This document shows, piece by piece, positions 26,001-35,470 of a stretch of 64,000 bases of DNA. The position numbers were made by a program, and so were the translations under genes. This DNA is from Alicyclobacillus sp. ALC3 (GTDB taxonomy: Bacteria; Bacillota; Bacilli; Alicyclobacillales; Alicyclobacillaceae), in NCBI RefSeq assembly GCF_028751195.1, contig NZ_CP066784.1, forward strand, positions 2,790,001 through 2,854,000, in the 5' to 3' direction. Under the pieces are notes generated by a model. That model worked only from the letters and a program-made list of their open reading frames with translations, was not told the DNA's origin and did not search any database. Position 1 is the first letter of the stretch; each line of letters starts with the position of its first letter.

Positions 26001-27340
26001 ACCACCATAACCGCACATAGCAGCTTATCGGCGGATTCTACGTGCCCAAAGTGGATGATAAGCGGCCCAGGGCCGCTTATCCCCTAAAAATGGGTGGCAA
26101 ATCGGCGGTTTTCGGGCAAGTAAGCCGCGGCGGACCGCCTATTCGACGCCGCGAGGCAGCCAAAACACGGAATAGGCTGTTATCCGCGGCTATCGGCGCC
26201 CGCGGCCCGCGAGGTTCGTGGCTCGCACCGGCCAACCGAGGGTCGCCGGGCCGGGTCTCTGGCTGCGGCACTAGGGTGGGCGGCAGAGTGGGCCGCCATA
26301 ACCGCACATAGCAGCTTATTGGCGGATTTTACGTGCCCAAAGTGGATGATAAGCGGCCCAAGGCCGCTTATCCCCTAAAAATGGGTGGCAAATCGGCGCT
26401 TTTCGGGCAAGTAAGCCGCGACGGACCGCCTATTCGACGCCGCGAGGCAGCCAAAACACGGAATAGGCTGTTATCCGCGGCTATCGGCGCCGGCGGCCCG
26501 AGAGGCCCACGAGGCCCGCGGGGTTCGTGGCTCGCACCGGCCAACCGAGGGTCGCCGGGCTGGGGCGCTGGCTGAGGCGCCGGGGTGGACCACCATAACC
26601 GCACGTAGCAGCTTATTGGCGGATTTTACGTGCCCAAAGTGGATGATAAGCGGCCCAGGGCCGCTTATCCCCTAAAAATGGGTGGCAAATCGGCCGTTTA
26701 AGGCCCAGTAAGCGGCTGCGGACCGCCTATTCGACGCCGCGAGGCAGCCAAATCGCGGAATAGGCTGTTATCCGCGGCTATCGGCCCGCGGGGTTCGCGG
26801 CTCGCAGTGGCAACAGAGGCGCGGGGCTGGGTCGCTGGCTGAGGCGCCGGGGTGGGTGCCGGGGTGGACCACCATAACCGCACGTAGCAGCTTATTGGCG
26901 GATTTTACGTGCCCAAAGTGGATGATAAGCGGCCCAGGGCCGCTTATCCCCTAAAAATGGGTGGCAAATCGGCGGTTTTCGGGCAAGTAAGCGGCTGCGG
27001 ACCGCCTATTCGACGCCGCGAGGCAGCCAAAACACGGAATAGGCTGTTATCCGCGGCTATCGGCCCGCGGGGTTCGCGGCTCGCAGTGGCAACAGAGGCG
27101 CGGGGCTGGGTCGCTGGCTGAGTCGCCGGGGTGGGAGCCGGGGTGGACCACCATAACCGCACGTAGCAGCTTATTGGCGGATTTTACGTGCCCAAAGTGG
27201 ATGATAAGCGGCCCAGGGCCGCTTATCCCCTAAAAATGGGTGGCAAATCGGCGGTTTTCGGGCAAGTAAGCCGCGGCGGACCGCCTATTCGACGCCGCGA
27301 GGCAGCCAAAACACGGAATAGGCTGTTATCCGCGGCTATC
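26001..27340 (+). repeat. five tandem copies of a ~195 bp hairpin repeat (family A)
   Basis: Cores at about 26001-26197, 26291-26487, 26588-26784, 26868-27063 and 27147-27340, separated by GC-rich linkers. Each has the perfect 11-bp palindrome GATAAGCGGCC / GGCCGCTTATC around a CAG or CAA centre (26057-26081 in copy 1). Each also carries a CCTATTCG...CGGAATAGG inverted pair and ends in GTTATCCGCGGCTATC. Copies are nearly identical; copy 3 differs around GGCCGTTTAAGG. Open frames of 61-89 codons in several copies follow the repeat, not a protein. Confidence 0.9.
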
Positions 27341-27452
27341 TGAGGCAAGGCCCGGCTCTGGCGCCCCCGCGCCCCCGGCGGCAAAGCCCCGGCTCCCCGG
27401 CGGCAAGGCCCGGCTCCGCCGCCCCCGGTGCTCCCCCGCGCGCCCCCCGCTC
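27341..27452. other. GC-rich linker between the family A array and the SNF2 gene
   Basis: A CCCCGGC-rich stretch with short imperfect repeats (CGGCAAGGCCCGGCTCC). It holds no gene. The convergent position would suit a terminator, but no T-run is visible. Confidence 0.5.
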
Positions 27453-30400
27453 CTACAGCCCGAGCACGGCGCGAATGTCCGCTTCCGTCAGCGCACCTAA
27501 GCCGCCAGCGTCGCCGTCTGGCCGATTGGAGCCGACGACCTGGTCAATCAAGTCTCGCTTTTGCTCCTGCAACTGGTGCATCTTCTCCTCAATCGTGCCC
27601 GCGGTCACCATGCGGATGACCTGTACGGTTTTCTTCTGGCCGATGCGGTGCGCGCGGTCGGCTGCCTGCTCTTCGACGGCGGGGTTCCACCACAGGTCGT
27701 AGAGGATGACCGTGTCGGCGCCGGTCAGGTTGAGTCCCGTTCCCCCTGCCTTGAGTGAGATGAGGAAGACGGGGGTATCGCCCTCATTGAAGCGCTGGCA
27801 CAGTGCGAGTCGCTCCTTGGCGGGCGTGGTGCCGTCCAGGTAGAAGTACGGCACGCTTTGCGCGGTGAGTGCGGTTTGAATGATGCCGAGCATCGACGTG
27901 AACTGCGAGAAGATGAGCATGCGCTGACCGGCGGCGATGTACTCGTCGACAAGTTCCAGTAGCTGTTCGAGCTTACCCGACGTGCCGCTGTAGTTCTCCA
28001 CGCATAGCCCAGGGTGACAGCAGACCTGGCGCAGGCGTGTCAGCCCCGCGAGGATTTGAAAACGACCCTTCTGAAACCCTTCGCCGGCCAGCCGTTCTGC
28101 CGTCTCCGCCTGAATCTGCGCGAGGTAGGCGAGGTAAATCTTTTTCTGATCCCGGCTCATGTCCGCGGTCTGCAGGGTCTCGATTTTGTCCGGCAACTCC
28201 ATCAACACATCTTTTTTCAGCCGCCGCAACAAAAAGGGGTGGGCCCGCTTGGCCACAGCTTGTGCACCCAACCGCGCAAACGATTCGCGGCTGCCGAACA
28301 GGTCCTTGAAGACTGCGTGAAAGATGGACCACAAATCCTCGAGCGCATTCTCGACGGGCGTTCCGGTGAGGGCAAACCGGCGTGGGCTCGCAATGGCGGC
28401 GACCGCTTGTGCGGTCTGCGTTGTGTGGTTTTTGATGGCTTGCGCCTCGTCCAAAATCAGCGCGTCAAACGCGTGCGCTTCGTACATCTGCACATCACGC
28501 CACAGCAGCGGGTAGGAAGTAATCAACACATCGACTGCATGGCCGGACTCGACAATCTGAGCGCGCTCAGGCGCATCACCGGTCACGACGACTACCTTGA
28601 GCTGTGGCGCAAACCGCTCGAATTCGCTTTTCCAGTTGAACGTGAGCGACGCCGGACAGACGATGAGCGCCGGCGCTTCCGGGTTGCGTGACGTTCGCTC
28701 GGAAAGTAGGTAGGCAATCGTCTGTAGCGTCTTGCCAAGGCCCATGTCGTCTGCGAGGATGCCGCCAAAGCCAAAGTGGGACAAGGTCTTCAGCCACTGA
28801 AATCCGTATGTCTGGTAGTCGCGTAAGGTTGCGTTCAGGGAAGCAGGCAGCGAAAATTCGAGGCTGTCCGGGTTGCGCAAGGCGTCGAGCCATGCACGCA
28901 GTGACTTGCCAAGGTGGACCTGTCCACTTCGACTCGGCGCGCTGTCGACCATCGACAGCGCGCGCAGTGTTGGCAACCGCAGGTGGCCACTTTGCAAGTT
29001 CGCGCCGCGCAGGTCGGACGCTCCCACACCCAGTGCCTCTACGAGCTGCGAGAGCGCAGCAAATCCTTCGTCATCGAGGCGAACCATCGAACCGTCCCGC
29101 AAGCGGTGGTAGCGCTTCTTTTCGACCAGTGAGCGGAGGACCGCGCGGATATCGTGATCGGACAAACCATCCAGATCAAATGACACATCCAGCCAGTCCG
29201 TGGACGAACTGATGTCCACTTTGCTCTTCGGTCGCACGGTGCGCAGGGTCGTCAGGCGGTCCACGGCAGCCGTGCAGTAGACGTCGGCCTTAGTCTGCAG
29301 GATGGGCAGGACATCGAACAAAAAGTCGTACACCGCCGCTTCTCCTTCGAGGTACAGCGCAGCCTCGGCGGTGGTGAAGCCTGCCTGTGCCAGATCCCGT
29401 AGGATGCCCACCTCCGCCGCGGTGTCGCGCACCACCACCAAATCGGTAGCGCGATGTGTAGCCGCAGTGGTCGAGTGGGCATCGAACACGACGTCGCCGT
29501 AGGCGTATGACACGCGGGCAGAGAGCGTTTCAGCTGCGTGATCTAGGTAGATTCGCTTGACCAGCGGTTGCTCAACGAACCGCTCTTGGATGCGGGCGCT
29601 CACCTTGACCTGGGCCATCTGCCGCAGCTTCGGCAGTACATCGCTCGCAAACGGGGCCAAGTCAGCCGCGACCATGGGAATGTGCAAGGATTTTGTCTTT
29701 CTGCGCGTTTCTCCCTTGTAGAGCTCCACCAAGCTCGCAAGCTGTTGTATTTGCGCCCCTGATGCCTGGTACAGCGTAGTGTCGACAACAACACAACCGT
29801 ACTGCGGCAGTGGGGTGAGGGCGTCGAGGCCTGTCACAACGAGATCGAACTGGTCCATCTGTTCGGTGACCTTGATCTGCAGCGGGAGGGGGCCATCGAC
29901 GACTTCCAAGGGACCGAGGCCTCCCTTGTGCTCCATGTACGACGTCGCGCTTTGCAACAGCGGTAACATCTGCTGCCACATGGACGGCGGAATGAGCAGG
30001 TCGCGTTCGTGGCCTGATGGCCCATCATACGACTCATAGCCGAGGATACTGACCCGGTAGGCTCGTTCCTCACGCAGAATTTGCAGCAACAGGTCGACGA
30101 TGGGACGGTCGCTCTCAGAAAAGCGAAATTCTCGGGCGTCATAGGTGAATTTCGCTGAGAAAAAGTGTGTGGTCCCGCGCTCGACCGAACGCAGAAAGGC
30201 ACGAATGTCCTTGATCACGTACGTACGCCTGGGCCCAACCTTCATCTCTACACGCATCCAGGTGCCCCGATGCGACGAACTGGGCTGGCAGAACCAATCG
30301 ACGCACAGGTCGCGCCGAGCATCGAGCTCTCGATGCGGCGAACTGTTTTCGGCCTGCACTTGCAGCGTCTGTTCCCCGGTGTCCCGGAACAGCGCTAGCA

Positions 30401-30878
30401 GCCGGCGCGCTGCCGCGCTCGTCTGTGCGGAGGGTGCCGGTGGCTGTGCTGGCTGTGCTGGCTGTGCTGGCTGTGCTGGCTGTGCTGGCTGTGCTGGCTG
30501 TGCTGGCTGCGGGGGCTGCGGGGGCTGTGGCATCTGCGGTTGGTGCGCTGACCCGGCCTGTACCCGCGTTGCCACGTGGCGAGCCTGCCTCTGCTCTTGC
30601 TGCATCTGCTGAGAGATGGCATACAGAACGGCCGCGACGTGTTTACATTTCGATCTCGGTGTAAAGGCCGGGCATGTGCAGTCTGTGTCCCACGTGTCCC
30701 GCAGTGCGACGCGGACTTGGTATGTTATCGAACCGCGTACTTGAGCGTGCCAGGTGGCTGGGTTTTGCACGACCCGTTCCAGCGACTTGACCCGCCCTTG
30801 TTTGAGGTAGGAGGCGCCACGTGTGGCATAGGTCGAACCACACAACTGGCGAACCTGTTCGTTTGTCAGAGTGGTCAT
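27453..30878 (-). CDS. SWIM-domain SNF2-family helicase (ATP-dependent DNA translocase)
   Basis: A 1141-residue protein. An N-terminal SWIM finger has C67-x-C69-x8-C78-x-H80. A low-complexity PAQ tract (about residues 120-150) follows. The central part is a family-specific region. The SNF2 motor begins near residue 690 with ILADDMGLGKTLQ (Walker A, about 709), DEAQAIKN (Walker B, about 806), LTGTPVENALEDLWSI, and the C-terminal helicase lobe with LISLKAGGTGLNLTGAD and DRAHRIGQ. This is the bacterial HepA/RapA-like SNF2 group with SWIM. It likely remodels nucleoprotein on DNA. Family A repeats flank it on both sides. Confidence 0.93.
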   Translation of the reverse strand: MTTLTNEQVRQLCGSTYATRGASYLKQGRVKSLERVVQNPATWHAQVRGSITYQVRVALRDTWDTDCTCPAFTPRSKCKHVAAVLYAISQQMQQEQRQARHVATRVQAGSAHQPQMPQPPQPPQPAQPAQPAQPAQPAQPAQPAQPPAPSAQTSAAARRLLALFRDTGEQTLQVQAENSSPHRELDARRDLCVDWFCQPSSSHRGTWMRVEMKVGPRRTYVIKDIRAFLRSVERGTTHFFSAKFTYDAREFRFSESDRPIVDLLLQILREERAYRVSILGYESYDGPSGHERDLLIPPSMWQQMLPLLQSATSYMEHKGGLGPLEVVDGPLPLQIKVTEQMDQFDLVVTGLDALTPLPQYGCVVVDTTLYQASGAQIQQLASLVELYKGETRRKTKSLHIPMVAADLAPFASDVLPKLRQMAQVKVSARIQERFVEQPLVKRIYLDHAAETLSARVSYAYGDVVFDAHSTTAATHRATDLVVVRDTAAEVGILRDLAQAGFTTAEAALYLEGEAAVYDFLFDVLPILQTKADVYCTAAVDRLTTLRTVRPKSKVDISSSTDWLDVSFDLDGLSDHDIRAVLRSLVEKKRYHRLRDGSMVRLDDEGFAALSQLVEALGVGASDLRGANLQSGHLRLPTLRALSMVDSAPSRSGQVHLGKSLRAWLDALRNPDSLEFSLPASLNATLRDYQTYGFQWLKTLSHFGFGGILADDMGLGKTLQTIAYLLSERTSRNPEAPALIVCPASLTFNWKSEFERFAPQLKVVVVTGDAPERAQIVESGHAVDVLITSYPLLWRDVQMYEAHAFDALILDEAQAIKNHTTQTAQAVAAIASPRRFALTGTPVENALEDLWSIFHAVFKDLFGSRESFARLGAQAVAKRAHPFLLRRLKKDVLMELPDKIETLQTADMSRDQKKIYLAYLAQIQAETAERLAGEGFQKGRFQILAGLTRLRQVCCHPGLCVENYSGTSGKLEQLLELVDEYIAAGQRMLIFSQFTSMLGIIQTALTAQSVPYFYLDGTTPAKERLALCQRFNEGDTPVFLISLKAGGTGLNLTGADTVILYDLWWNPAVEEQAADRAHRIGQKKTVQVIRMVTAGTIEEKMHQLQEQKRDLIDQVVGSNRPDGDAGGLGALTEADIRAVLGL
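30442..30504 (-). repeat. in-frame 9-bp minisatellite inside the SNF2 gene
   Basis: Seven perfect copies of GGCTGTGCT (plus strand), followed by GGCTGCGGG variants. On the coding strand each unit encodes a Pro/Ala/Gln triplet, giving the PAQ linker between SWIM and the rest. The unit is a multiple of three, so copy changes would keep the frame. Confidence 0.9.
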
Positions 30879-31148
30879 TCGACTGCCCCCTACGACACAC
30901 CGCGCGGTGCAGTTTGCTAGTGTTCATGACACCTCGAAATGCAGTTTGCTCGTTTTCATTGTATGGCGTGTCTTAGCGTGGTCGCAAGCCCTCGGCTATC
31001 GACGCGCGGGGTGGGCCCTATCCGTCCACGGGGTTGGTAGCTGCTGGCGCCGGAGGCTCACGGCTCCCACCCGCAGCCGAGGTGCGCCGCCATAACCGCA
31101 TGTAGCCGAGGGGCACCGCCATAGCCGCACGTAGCCGGGGGGCGCCAG
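30879..31148. other. intergenic region upstream of the SNF2 gene
   Basis: It contains the SNF2 upstream sequence and three degenerate starts of the family A repeat (CCATAACCGCATGTAGCCGAGG-type units near 31090, 31118 and 31149). No gene is supported. Confidence 0.5.
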
Positions 31149-31949
31149 GCATAACCGCATGTAGCAGCCTATTGGCGTATTTTGCTCGGTCAAAGTGGAT
31201 GATAAGCGGCCCAAGGCCGCTTATCCCCTGAAAATAGGTGGAAAATCGGCCGTTTTCGGTCAAGTAAGCCGCAGCGCACCGCCTATTCGTGTCCCCGAGG
31301 GGGCCAAATCGCCGAATAGGCCGTTATCTGCGGCTATCGTCGCACGGGGTTCGCGCGGGGTAGGCGCTATCCGTCCGCGGGGTTGGTAATTTCCGGAATC
31401 GGAGGCCTGCGGCTCCCACCCGCAGCCGAGGGGCACCCCGCATAACCGCATGTAGCAGCTTATTGGCGTATTTTGCTCGATCAAAGTGGACGATAAGCGG
31501 CCCAAGGCCGCTTATCCCCTGAAAATGGGTCGAAAATCGGCGTTTTCGGTCAAGTAAGCCGCAGCGCACCGTTTATTCGCCGCCGCGAGGGGGCCAAATC
31601 GCCGAATAGGCCGCTATCTGCGGCTATCGGCCCGCGAGGCCCGCGGGGTTCGCGGGGTTCGCACGGGGTGGGCGCGGGGTAGGCGCTATCCGTCCGCGAG
31701 GTTGGCAGCTGCCGGCCGCGGAGGCTCACGGCTCCCACCCGCAGCCGAGGGGCGCAGCCATAACCGCATGTAGCAGCTTATTGGCGTATTTTGCTCGGTC
31801 AAAGTGGACGATAAGCGGCCCAAGGCCGCTTATCCCCTGAAAATGGGTAGCAAATCGGGGGTTTGAGGCCCAGTAAGCGGCTGCGGACCGTTTATTCGCC
31901 GGCGCGAGGGGGCCAAATCGCCGAATAGGCCGTTATCTGCGGCTATCGG
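31149..31949 (+). repeat. three further copies of the family A hairpin repeat
   Basis: Cores at about 31149-31339, 31439-31630 and 31758-31949, in the same orientation as the five copies at 26.0-27.3 kb but more diverged. They share TGTAGCAGC..TATTGGCG, the GATAAGCGGCC / GGCCGCTTATC palindrome and CCGAATAGGCCG(T/C)TATCTGCGGCTATCG. The set places the SNF2 gene between two clusters of one repeat family. Confidence 0.9.
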
Positions 31950-32110
31950 CCCGCGGTGTTCGCGGTGTTCGCGGTGTTCGCGAGGTTCGCGGGGTTCGCA
32001 CGGGGGGTGGGCGGTCCGTGAGGTCTGCGCCTATCCGTCCGCGCGGTCGGGATCTGCAGGCGTCCCCCGGCCTCGGCGCCACAACCAGCCCCAGCTCCGA
32101 GTCATGGGCG
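31950..32110. repeat. GGTGTTCGC-type short tandem repeat and linker
   Basis: GTGTTCGCG units repeat at about 31956-31985 and degrade into AGGTTCGCGGGGTTCGC. No gene is present before the regulator's stop at 32111. Confidence 0.6.
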
Positions 32111-33436
32111 TTAGTCCCCGATGCCGTACTGTCGAATTTTGTAGTACAGCGCCCCGCGGGAGATGCCGAGGAGTCGCGCAGCTTTGGCCTTGTTCCCGCC
32201 AGTTTGCGCAATCGCGTGTTCGATGCGCTCGCGTTCGAGTTCTTCAGAAAGGGCGCCGAGCGGGATGGCGGCGTCCGTCAGCTCTTTAAAAGTCTTCGGG
32301 CGCATCGCAGAGGGGATGTCGGAGAAATCGAGCGGCGCGTCACCCCCGGCGATGACGAGGCGCTCCATTGTCCGCTGCACTTCCGTCAGGTTGCCGGGCC
32401 ACGTGTACGTGGCGAGCGCCGCGGTAACTTCCGGCTTCAGGGTCGGCGTCGCGATCCCGAGCCGTGTGCTTGCCTGGCGCAAGTAGAAGTGGCAGATGCC
32501 TGGGATGTCCTCGCGGCGTTCGCGCAGAGGCGGAAGGGTGATTTGCTGGAACAGGTACAACAACTCCGGATCAAGCAGAGGCGTCGAAGCCTCACCGCGA
32601 CAGGACGCGATGATGCGGCAACGCAGCGCCGTAAATTCGCCGTCCGTCGTTGTATAACCGCTGTCGCGAATGGCCTGCGCCAGTTTGACCTGCGTCGGGA
32701 TGGGCATCTTGTCGATGTGCCGCAGGTATACTGTGCCTTCGGCCGCGAGTTCGAGTTTGCCGAGCTTTTTCGACGACTCCTGCGCGAAGTAGTGTGCGCC
32801 TTGCCCGAACAGTTCAATGTCGAGCAGCCCTTCCGTCAGGGCGCGGCAGTCGAGTGTGATAAACGGAGCGGAGGGGTGCACGCTGTGCGCGTATCTGGCC
32901 AGGAGCGCTTTGCCGACGCCGCTTTCGCCGATGACCAAAAGCGACGAGGTGGGGTCGAGCGCTTCCAGTTTTTCAAGGAAGGTGAGCGTCTCTTTGAGAT
33001 CTCGGTTGGCTGTATCGAAAATCGGCTGCCACTCTTCGCTGCCGCCCACATCGTGCTGGTGAAACCGCTCGTCGTTCAAGCGAACGACGTCGGTGATATC
33101 GCGTTCGATCGAGATCGCGCCGATTAGGTCACCCCGCTCGTCCGTCACTGGCACGGTGTTAATGTACACATGTTTGTCTGGCCGTGGTTGGTGGTACACG
33201 CCGTAGACGGGCAACCCGTTGTCGATGACCTGCAGCAACATCAGCGACGCCCGTTGGAAGAACTGCGCGATGGGCTGCCCCACGATGTCTTCGCGGGGGA
33301 TTTTATACAGTTGCTCTGCCGCTTTGTTCCAGTTGAGAACCGTCCCCGACCTGTCGACGACGGTCACCGCTTCGGTCATCGCGTCTAGCAGGCTGTCGTA
33401 AAACGGGAGTCTCTGGTTTTGGCGATCATTCGACAT
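32111..33436 (-). CDS. NtrC-like regulator with PAS domain and degenerate AAA+ domain (probable proline-catabolism regulator)
   Basis: A 441-residue protein. A PAS domain spans residues ~10-120 (VTVVDRSGTVLNWNKAAEQLY). The AAA+ region has Walker A GESGVGKALLA near 167. The sigma-54-contacting GAFTGA loop is absent (ELFGQGAHYFAQES instead), and Walker B reads GTVYLRHID rather than LDEI. A Fis-type helix-turn-helix ends the protein (NKAKAARLLGISRGALYYKI). Without GAFTGA it cannot activate sigma-54 RNA polymerase in the usual way, so a TyrR-like sigma-70 regulator is more likely. It is divergent to the proline-degradation genes. ATG 33436 is preferred to GTG 33454. Confidence 0.8.
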   Translation of the reverse strand: MSNDRQNQRLPFYDSLLDAMTEAVTVVDRSGTVLNWNKAAEQLYKIPREDIVGQPIAQFFQRASLMLLQVIDNGLPVYGVYHQPRPDKHVYINTVPVTDERGDLIGAISIERDITDVVRLNDERFHQHDVGGSEEWQPIFDTANRDLKETLTFLEKLEALDPTSSLLVIGESGVGKALLARYAHSVHPSAPFITLDCRALTEGLLDIELFGQGAHYFAQESSKKLGKLELAAEGTVYLRHIDKMPIPTQVKLAQAIRDSGYTTTDGEFTALRCRIIASCRGEASTPLLDPELLYLFQQITLPPLRERREDIPGICHFYLRQASTRLGIATPTLKPEVTAALATYTWPGNLTEVQRTMERLVIAGGDAPLDFSDIPSAMRPKTFKELTDAAIPLGALSEELERERIEHAIAQTGGNKAKAARLLGISRGALYYKIRQYGIGD

Positions 33437-33711
33437 CGGCCACACACCATCCACGCAAAATTTGTCACATCACCCTGTCAGACCATCTGACGGACCATCT
33501 GTCGGACCGTCTGACGGAGCGTCTGACGGAGCGTCTGTCGGACCATATAACGGACCATCTCGCACTGGACCATCCGACGAACCATCTCGCACTGGACCGA
33601 CAGGAACTGGGTCCAGACCCACCAGATCCACATCCACTATAGGGGAAAAGTGCCCACTTTCCTAGTTGCGCAGACCACACAGCGGACGTTAAAATACAGA
33701 TGTGATTTATT
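33437..33711. repeat. divergent intergenic region with 12-bp imperfect tandem repeats
   Basis: 33476-33600 is built of imperfect CTGACGGACCAT / CTGTCGGACCGT units followed by two CATCTCGCACTGGACC units. The rest is the control region between the regulator and the P5C dehydrogenase gene. Confidence 0.6.
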
Positions 33712-33741
33712 TTGAACGATTTGTAAGCATGTGATTAAAAT
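33712..33741 (+). promoter_or_regulatory. promoter of the proline catabolic genes
   Basis: TTGAAC (33712-33717), 18-nt spacer, TAAAAT (33736-33741), about 44 nt before the ATG. A sigma-A-type promoter here agrees with a divergent regulator that lacks the sigma-54 contact motif. No GG-N10-GC element of sigma-54 promoters is seen. Confidence 0.55.
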
Positions 33742-33784
33742 TGAACACATGCATTGGGCCATGACCCAGTGAGGAGGACGTCCT

Positions 33785-35332
33785 ATGACAGTCAAGCCTT
33801 ATCAAAACGAACCGGTGATCGATTGGAGCACGCCGGAGCGCGCTGCCGAGCTGAAGAAAGCGATTGCGCAGGTGCGATCGCAGTTCGGTCACACCTACCC
33901 GCTTGTCATTGACGGCCAGGCCATCACGACCGAGCGCGTATTGCCGTCCGTTAACCCGGCGCAGCATGAAGAAGTTGTCGGCAATGTCAGCCAGGCGACG
34001 CAGGACCACATTGACCGCGCGATTGAGGCGGCGAGCCGGGCGTTCGAAACTTGGTCGCAGACTTCCTTTGAAGAGCGCGCCATGTACCTGTTCAAGGCCG
34101 CGCAAGTCATGCGCAACCGCAAGGCAGAACTGATGGCGTGGCAGATTCTCGAGTCCGGCAAGAACTGGGCCGAGGCGGACGGCGACGTCAACGAAGCTAT
34201 CGACTTTCTCGAGTTTTATGCGAGAAACGCGATTGAACTCGACAAAGGCGTGGAACTCAATCCGTGGCCGGGTGAAGACAACCGGTTGATGTACGTCCCG
34301 CTCGGGGTTGGCGTCGTGATCCCACCCTGGAACTTCCCGCTCGCGATTCTGACCGGCACGGTCACCTCTGCGCTTGTCACGGGCAACACGGTGCTGCTGA
34401 AGCCATCTCCGCTGTCGTCTGTGATGGCGGCAAAGTTCGTGGAAATTATGCAAGAGCTGCAACTTCCGGCTGGCGTGCTGAACTTTGTACCGGGCGACCC
34501 GGCGGAGATTGGCGACTACATGACCGGCCACAAGGATGTGCGGTTCATTTCGTTTACGGGATCGAAGGCAGTCGGTCTGCACATCGACGAGGTCGCACAC
34601 CGTCGCATCGACAACCAGCGCTGGATTAAGCGCGTCGTTGCCGAAATGGGCGGCAAGGACGGCAGTGTCGTCGATGAGACGGCCGACCTCGATTGGGCAG
34701 CGGCGGAAATCGTCGCGGCAGCGTTTGGGTTCCAAGGGCAGAAGTGCTCAGCGGGATCACGCGCGATTATCCATGAAGCTGTGTACGACGAACTGGTCGC
34801 GAAAATTGTGGAGCGCGCCGCGAAGCTGACGGTTGGCCCATCGGAAGAGAATCCGAGCGTCGGACCGGTCATCGACCCGAAGGCGTTTAACAAGATTTCG
34901 CAGTACATCGAAATTGGTAAAGGCGAAGGCCGCCTGGTGCTCGGCGGGGAAGCAGACGACGCGACTGGCTACTTTGTCACGCCGACGATTTTCGTGGACG
35001 TCGACCCGAAAGCCCGCATCATGCAGGAGGAGATTTTCGGACCGGTCCTCGGGATCTGCAAAGTGAACAGCTTCGAAGAAGGCGTTCGCGTCTACAACGA
35101 CACGGAGTACGGCTTGACGGGCGCTGTCTTCAGCCGGCGCCGCGACCGGCTTGAGTTTGCGCGCCGCCACATGCACTGCGGCAACCTCTACCTCAACCGC
35201 AGATGCACGGGCTCGCTCGTCGGCGTTCAGCCGTTTGGCGGCTTCGACATGTCGGGCACGGACGCGAAGGCGGGATCGAGGGACTACCTGCTGAACTTCG
35301 TGCAGGCGAAGACGGTCACGGACCGGTTCTAA
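33785..35332 (+). CDS. rocA: L-glutamate gamma-semialdehyde (1-pyrroline-5-carboxylate) dehydrogenase
   Basis: A 515-residue aldehyde dehydrogenase of the RocA/PruA type. The N-terminal YPLVIDGQAITTERVLPSVNP and PWNFPLAILTG segments are typical of P5C dehydrogenases. The general base Glu lies in AEMGGKDG (about residue 287) and the catalytic Cys in GQKCSAGSR (about 320). The C-terminal GGFDMSGTDAKAG is the family signature. It oxidises glutamate semialdehyde to glutamate with NAD+, the second step of proline use. AGGAGG precedes ATG 33785. The proline dehydrogenase gene follows. Confidence 0.93.
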   Translation: MTVKPYQNEPVIDWSTPERAAELKKAIAQVRSQFGHTYPLVIDGQAITTERVLPSVNPAQHEEVVGNVSQATQDHIDRAIEAASRAFETWSQTSFEERAMYLFKAAQVMRNRKAELMAWQILESGKNWAEADGDVNEAIDFLEFYARNAIELDKGVELNPWPGEDNRLMYVPLGVGVVIPPWNFPLAILTGTVTSALVTGNTVLLKPSPLSSVMAAKFVEIMQELQLPAGVLNFVPGDPAEIGDYMTGHKDVRFISFTGSKAVGLHIDEVAHRRIDNQRWIKRVVAEMGGKDGSVVDETADLDWAAAEIVAAAFGFQGQKCSAGSRAIIHEAVYDELVAKIVERAAKLTVGPSEENPSVGPVIDPKAFNKISQYIEIGKGEGRLVLGGEADDATGYFVTPTIFVDVDPKARIMQEEIFGPVLGICKVNSFEEGVRVYNDTEYGLTGAVFSRRRDRLEFARRHMHCGNLYLNRRCTGSLVGVQPFGGFDMSGTDAKAGSRDYLLNFVQAKTVTDRF

Positions 35333-35416
35333 GCGGACGGCCGCGGGTGGCGCCGGCCTGGTGACCTTGCTCCGTCGGCGGCGAGGCGGTTCTCATTTCA
35401 ACTTCCGAAATCTTGT

Positions 35417-35441
35417 CCCCGGCCGTTTTGCCAGGCCGGGG
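35417..35441 (+). other. 8-bp GC hairpin between the two proline catabolic genes
   Basis: CCCCGGCC (35417-35424) and GGCCGGGG (35434-35441) with a 9-nt loop lie 30 bp before the next start. There is no T-run, so it is not a standard terminator. It may be an mRNA stability or processing element. Confidence 0.5.
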
Positions 35442-35470
35442 GCGAGTGTCTGGATAAGGGAGACTTCATC

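Noticed and set aside
26042..27121. Repeated open frames beginning MPKVDDKRP in the family A copies
   Set aside because: They follow the repeat unit, have no ribosome sites, and stop at different linker positions in each copy. The palindromes explain the conservation.
32018..33127. 369-codon plus-strand frame opposite the PAS-AAA regulator
   Set aside because: It is the antisense shadow of a gene with clear domains and high GC at third positions. It shows no motif of its own.
33707..34735. 342-codon minus-strand frame opposite the P5C dehydrogenase
   Set aside because: Shadow of the dehydrogenase gene, composition-driven.
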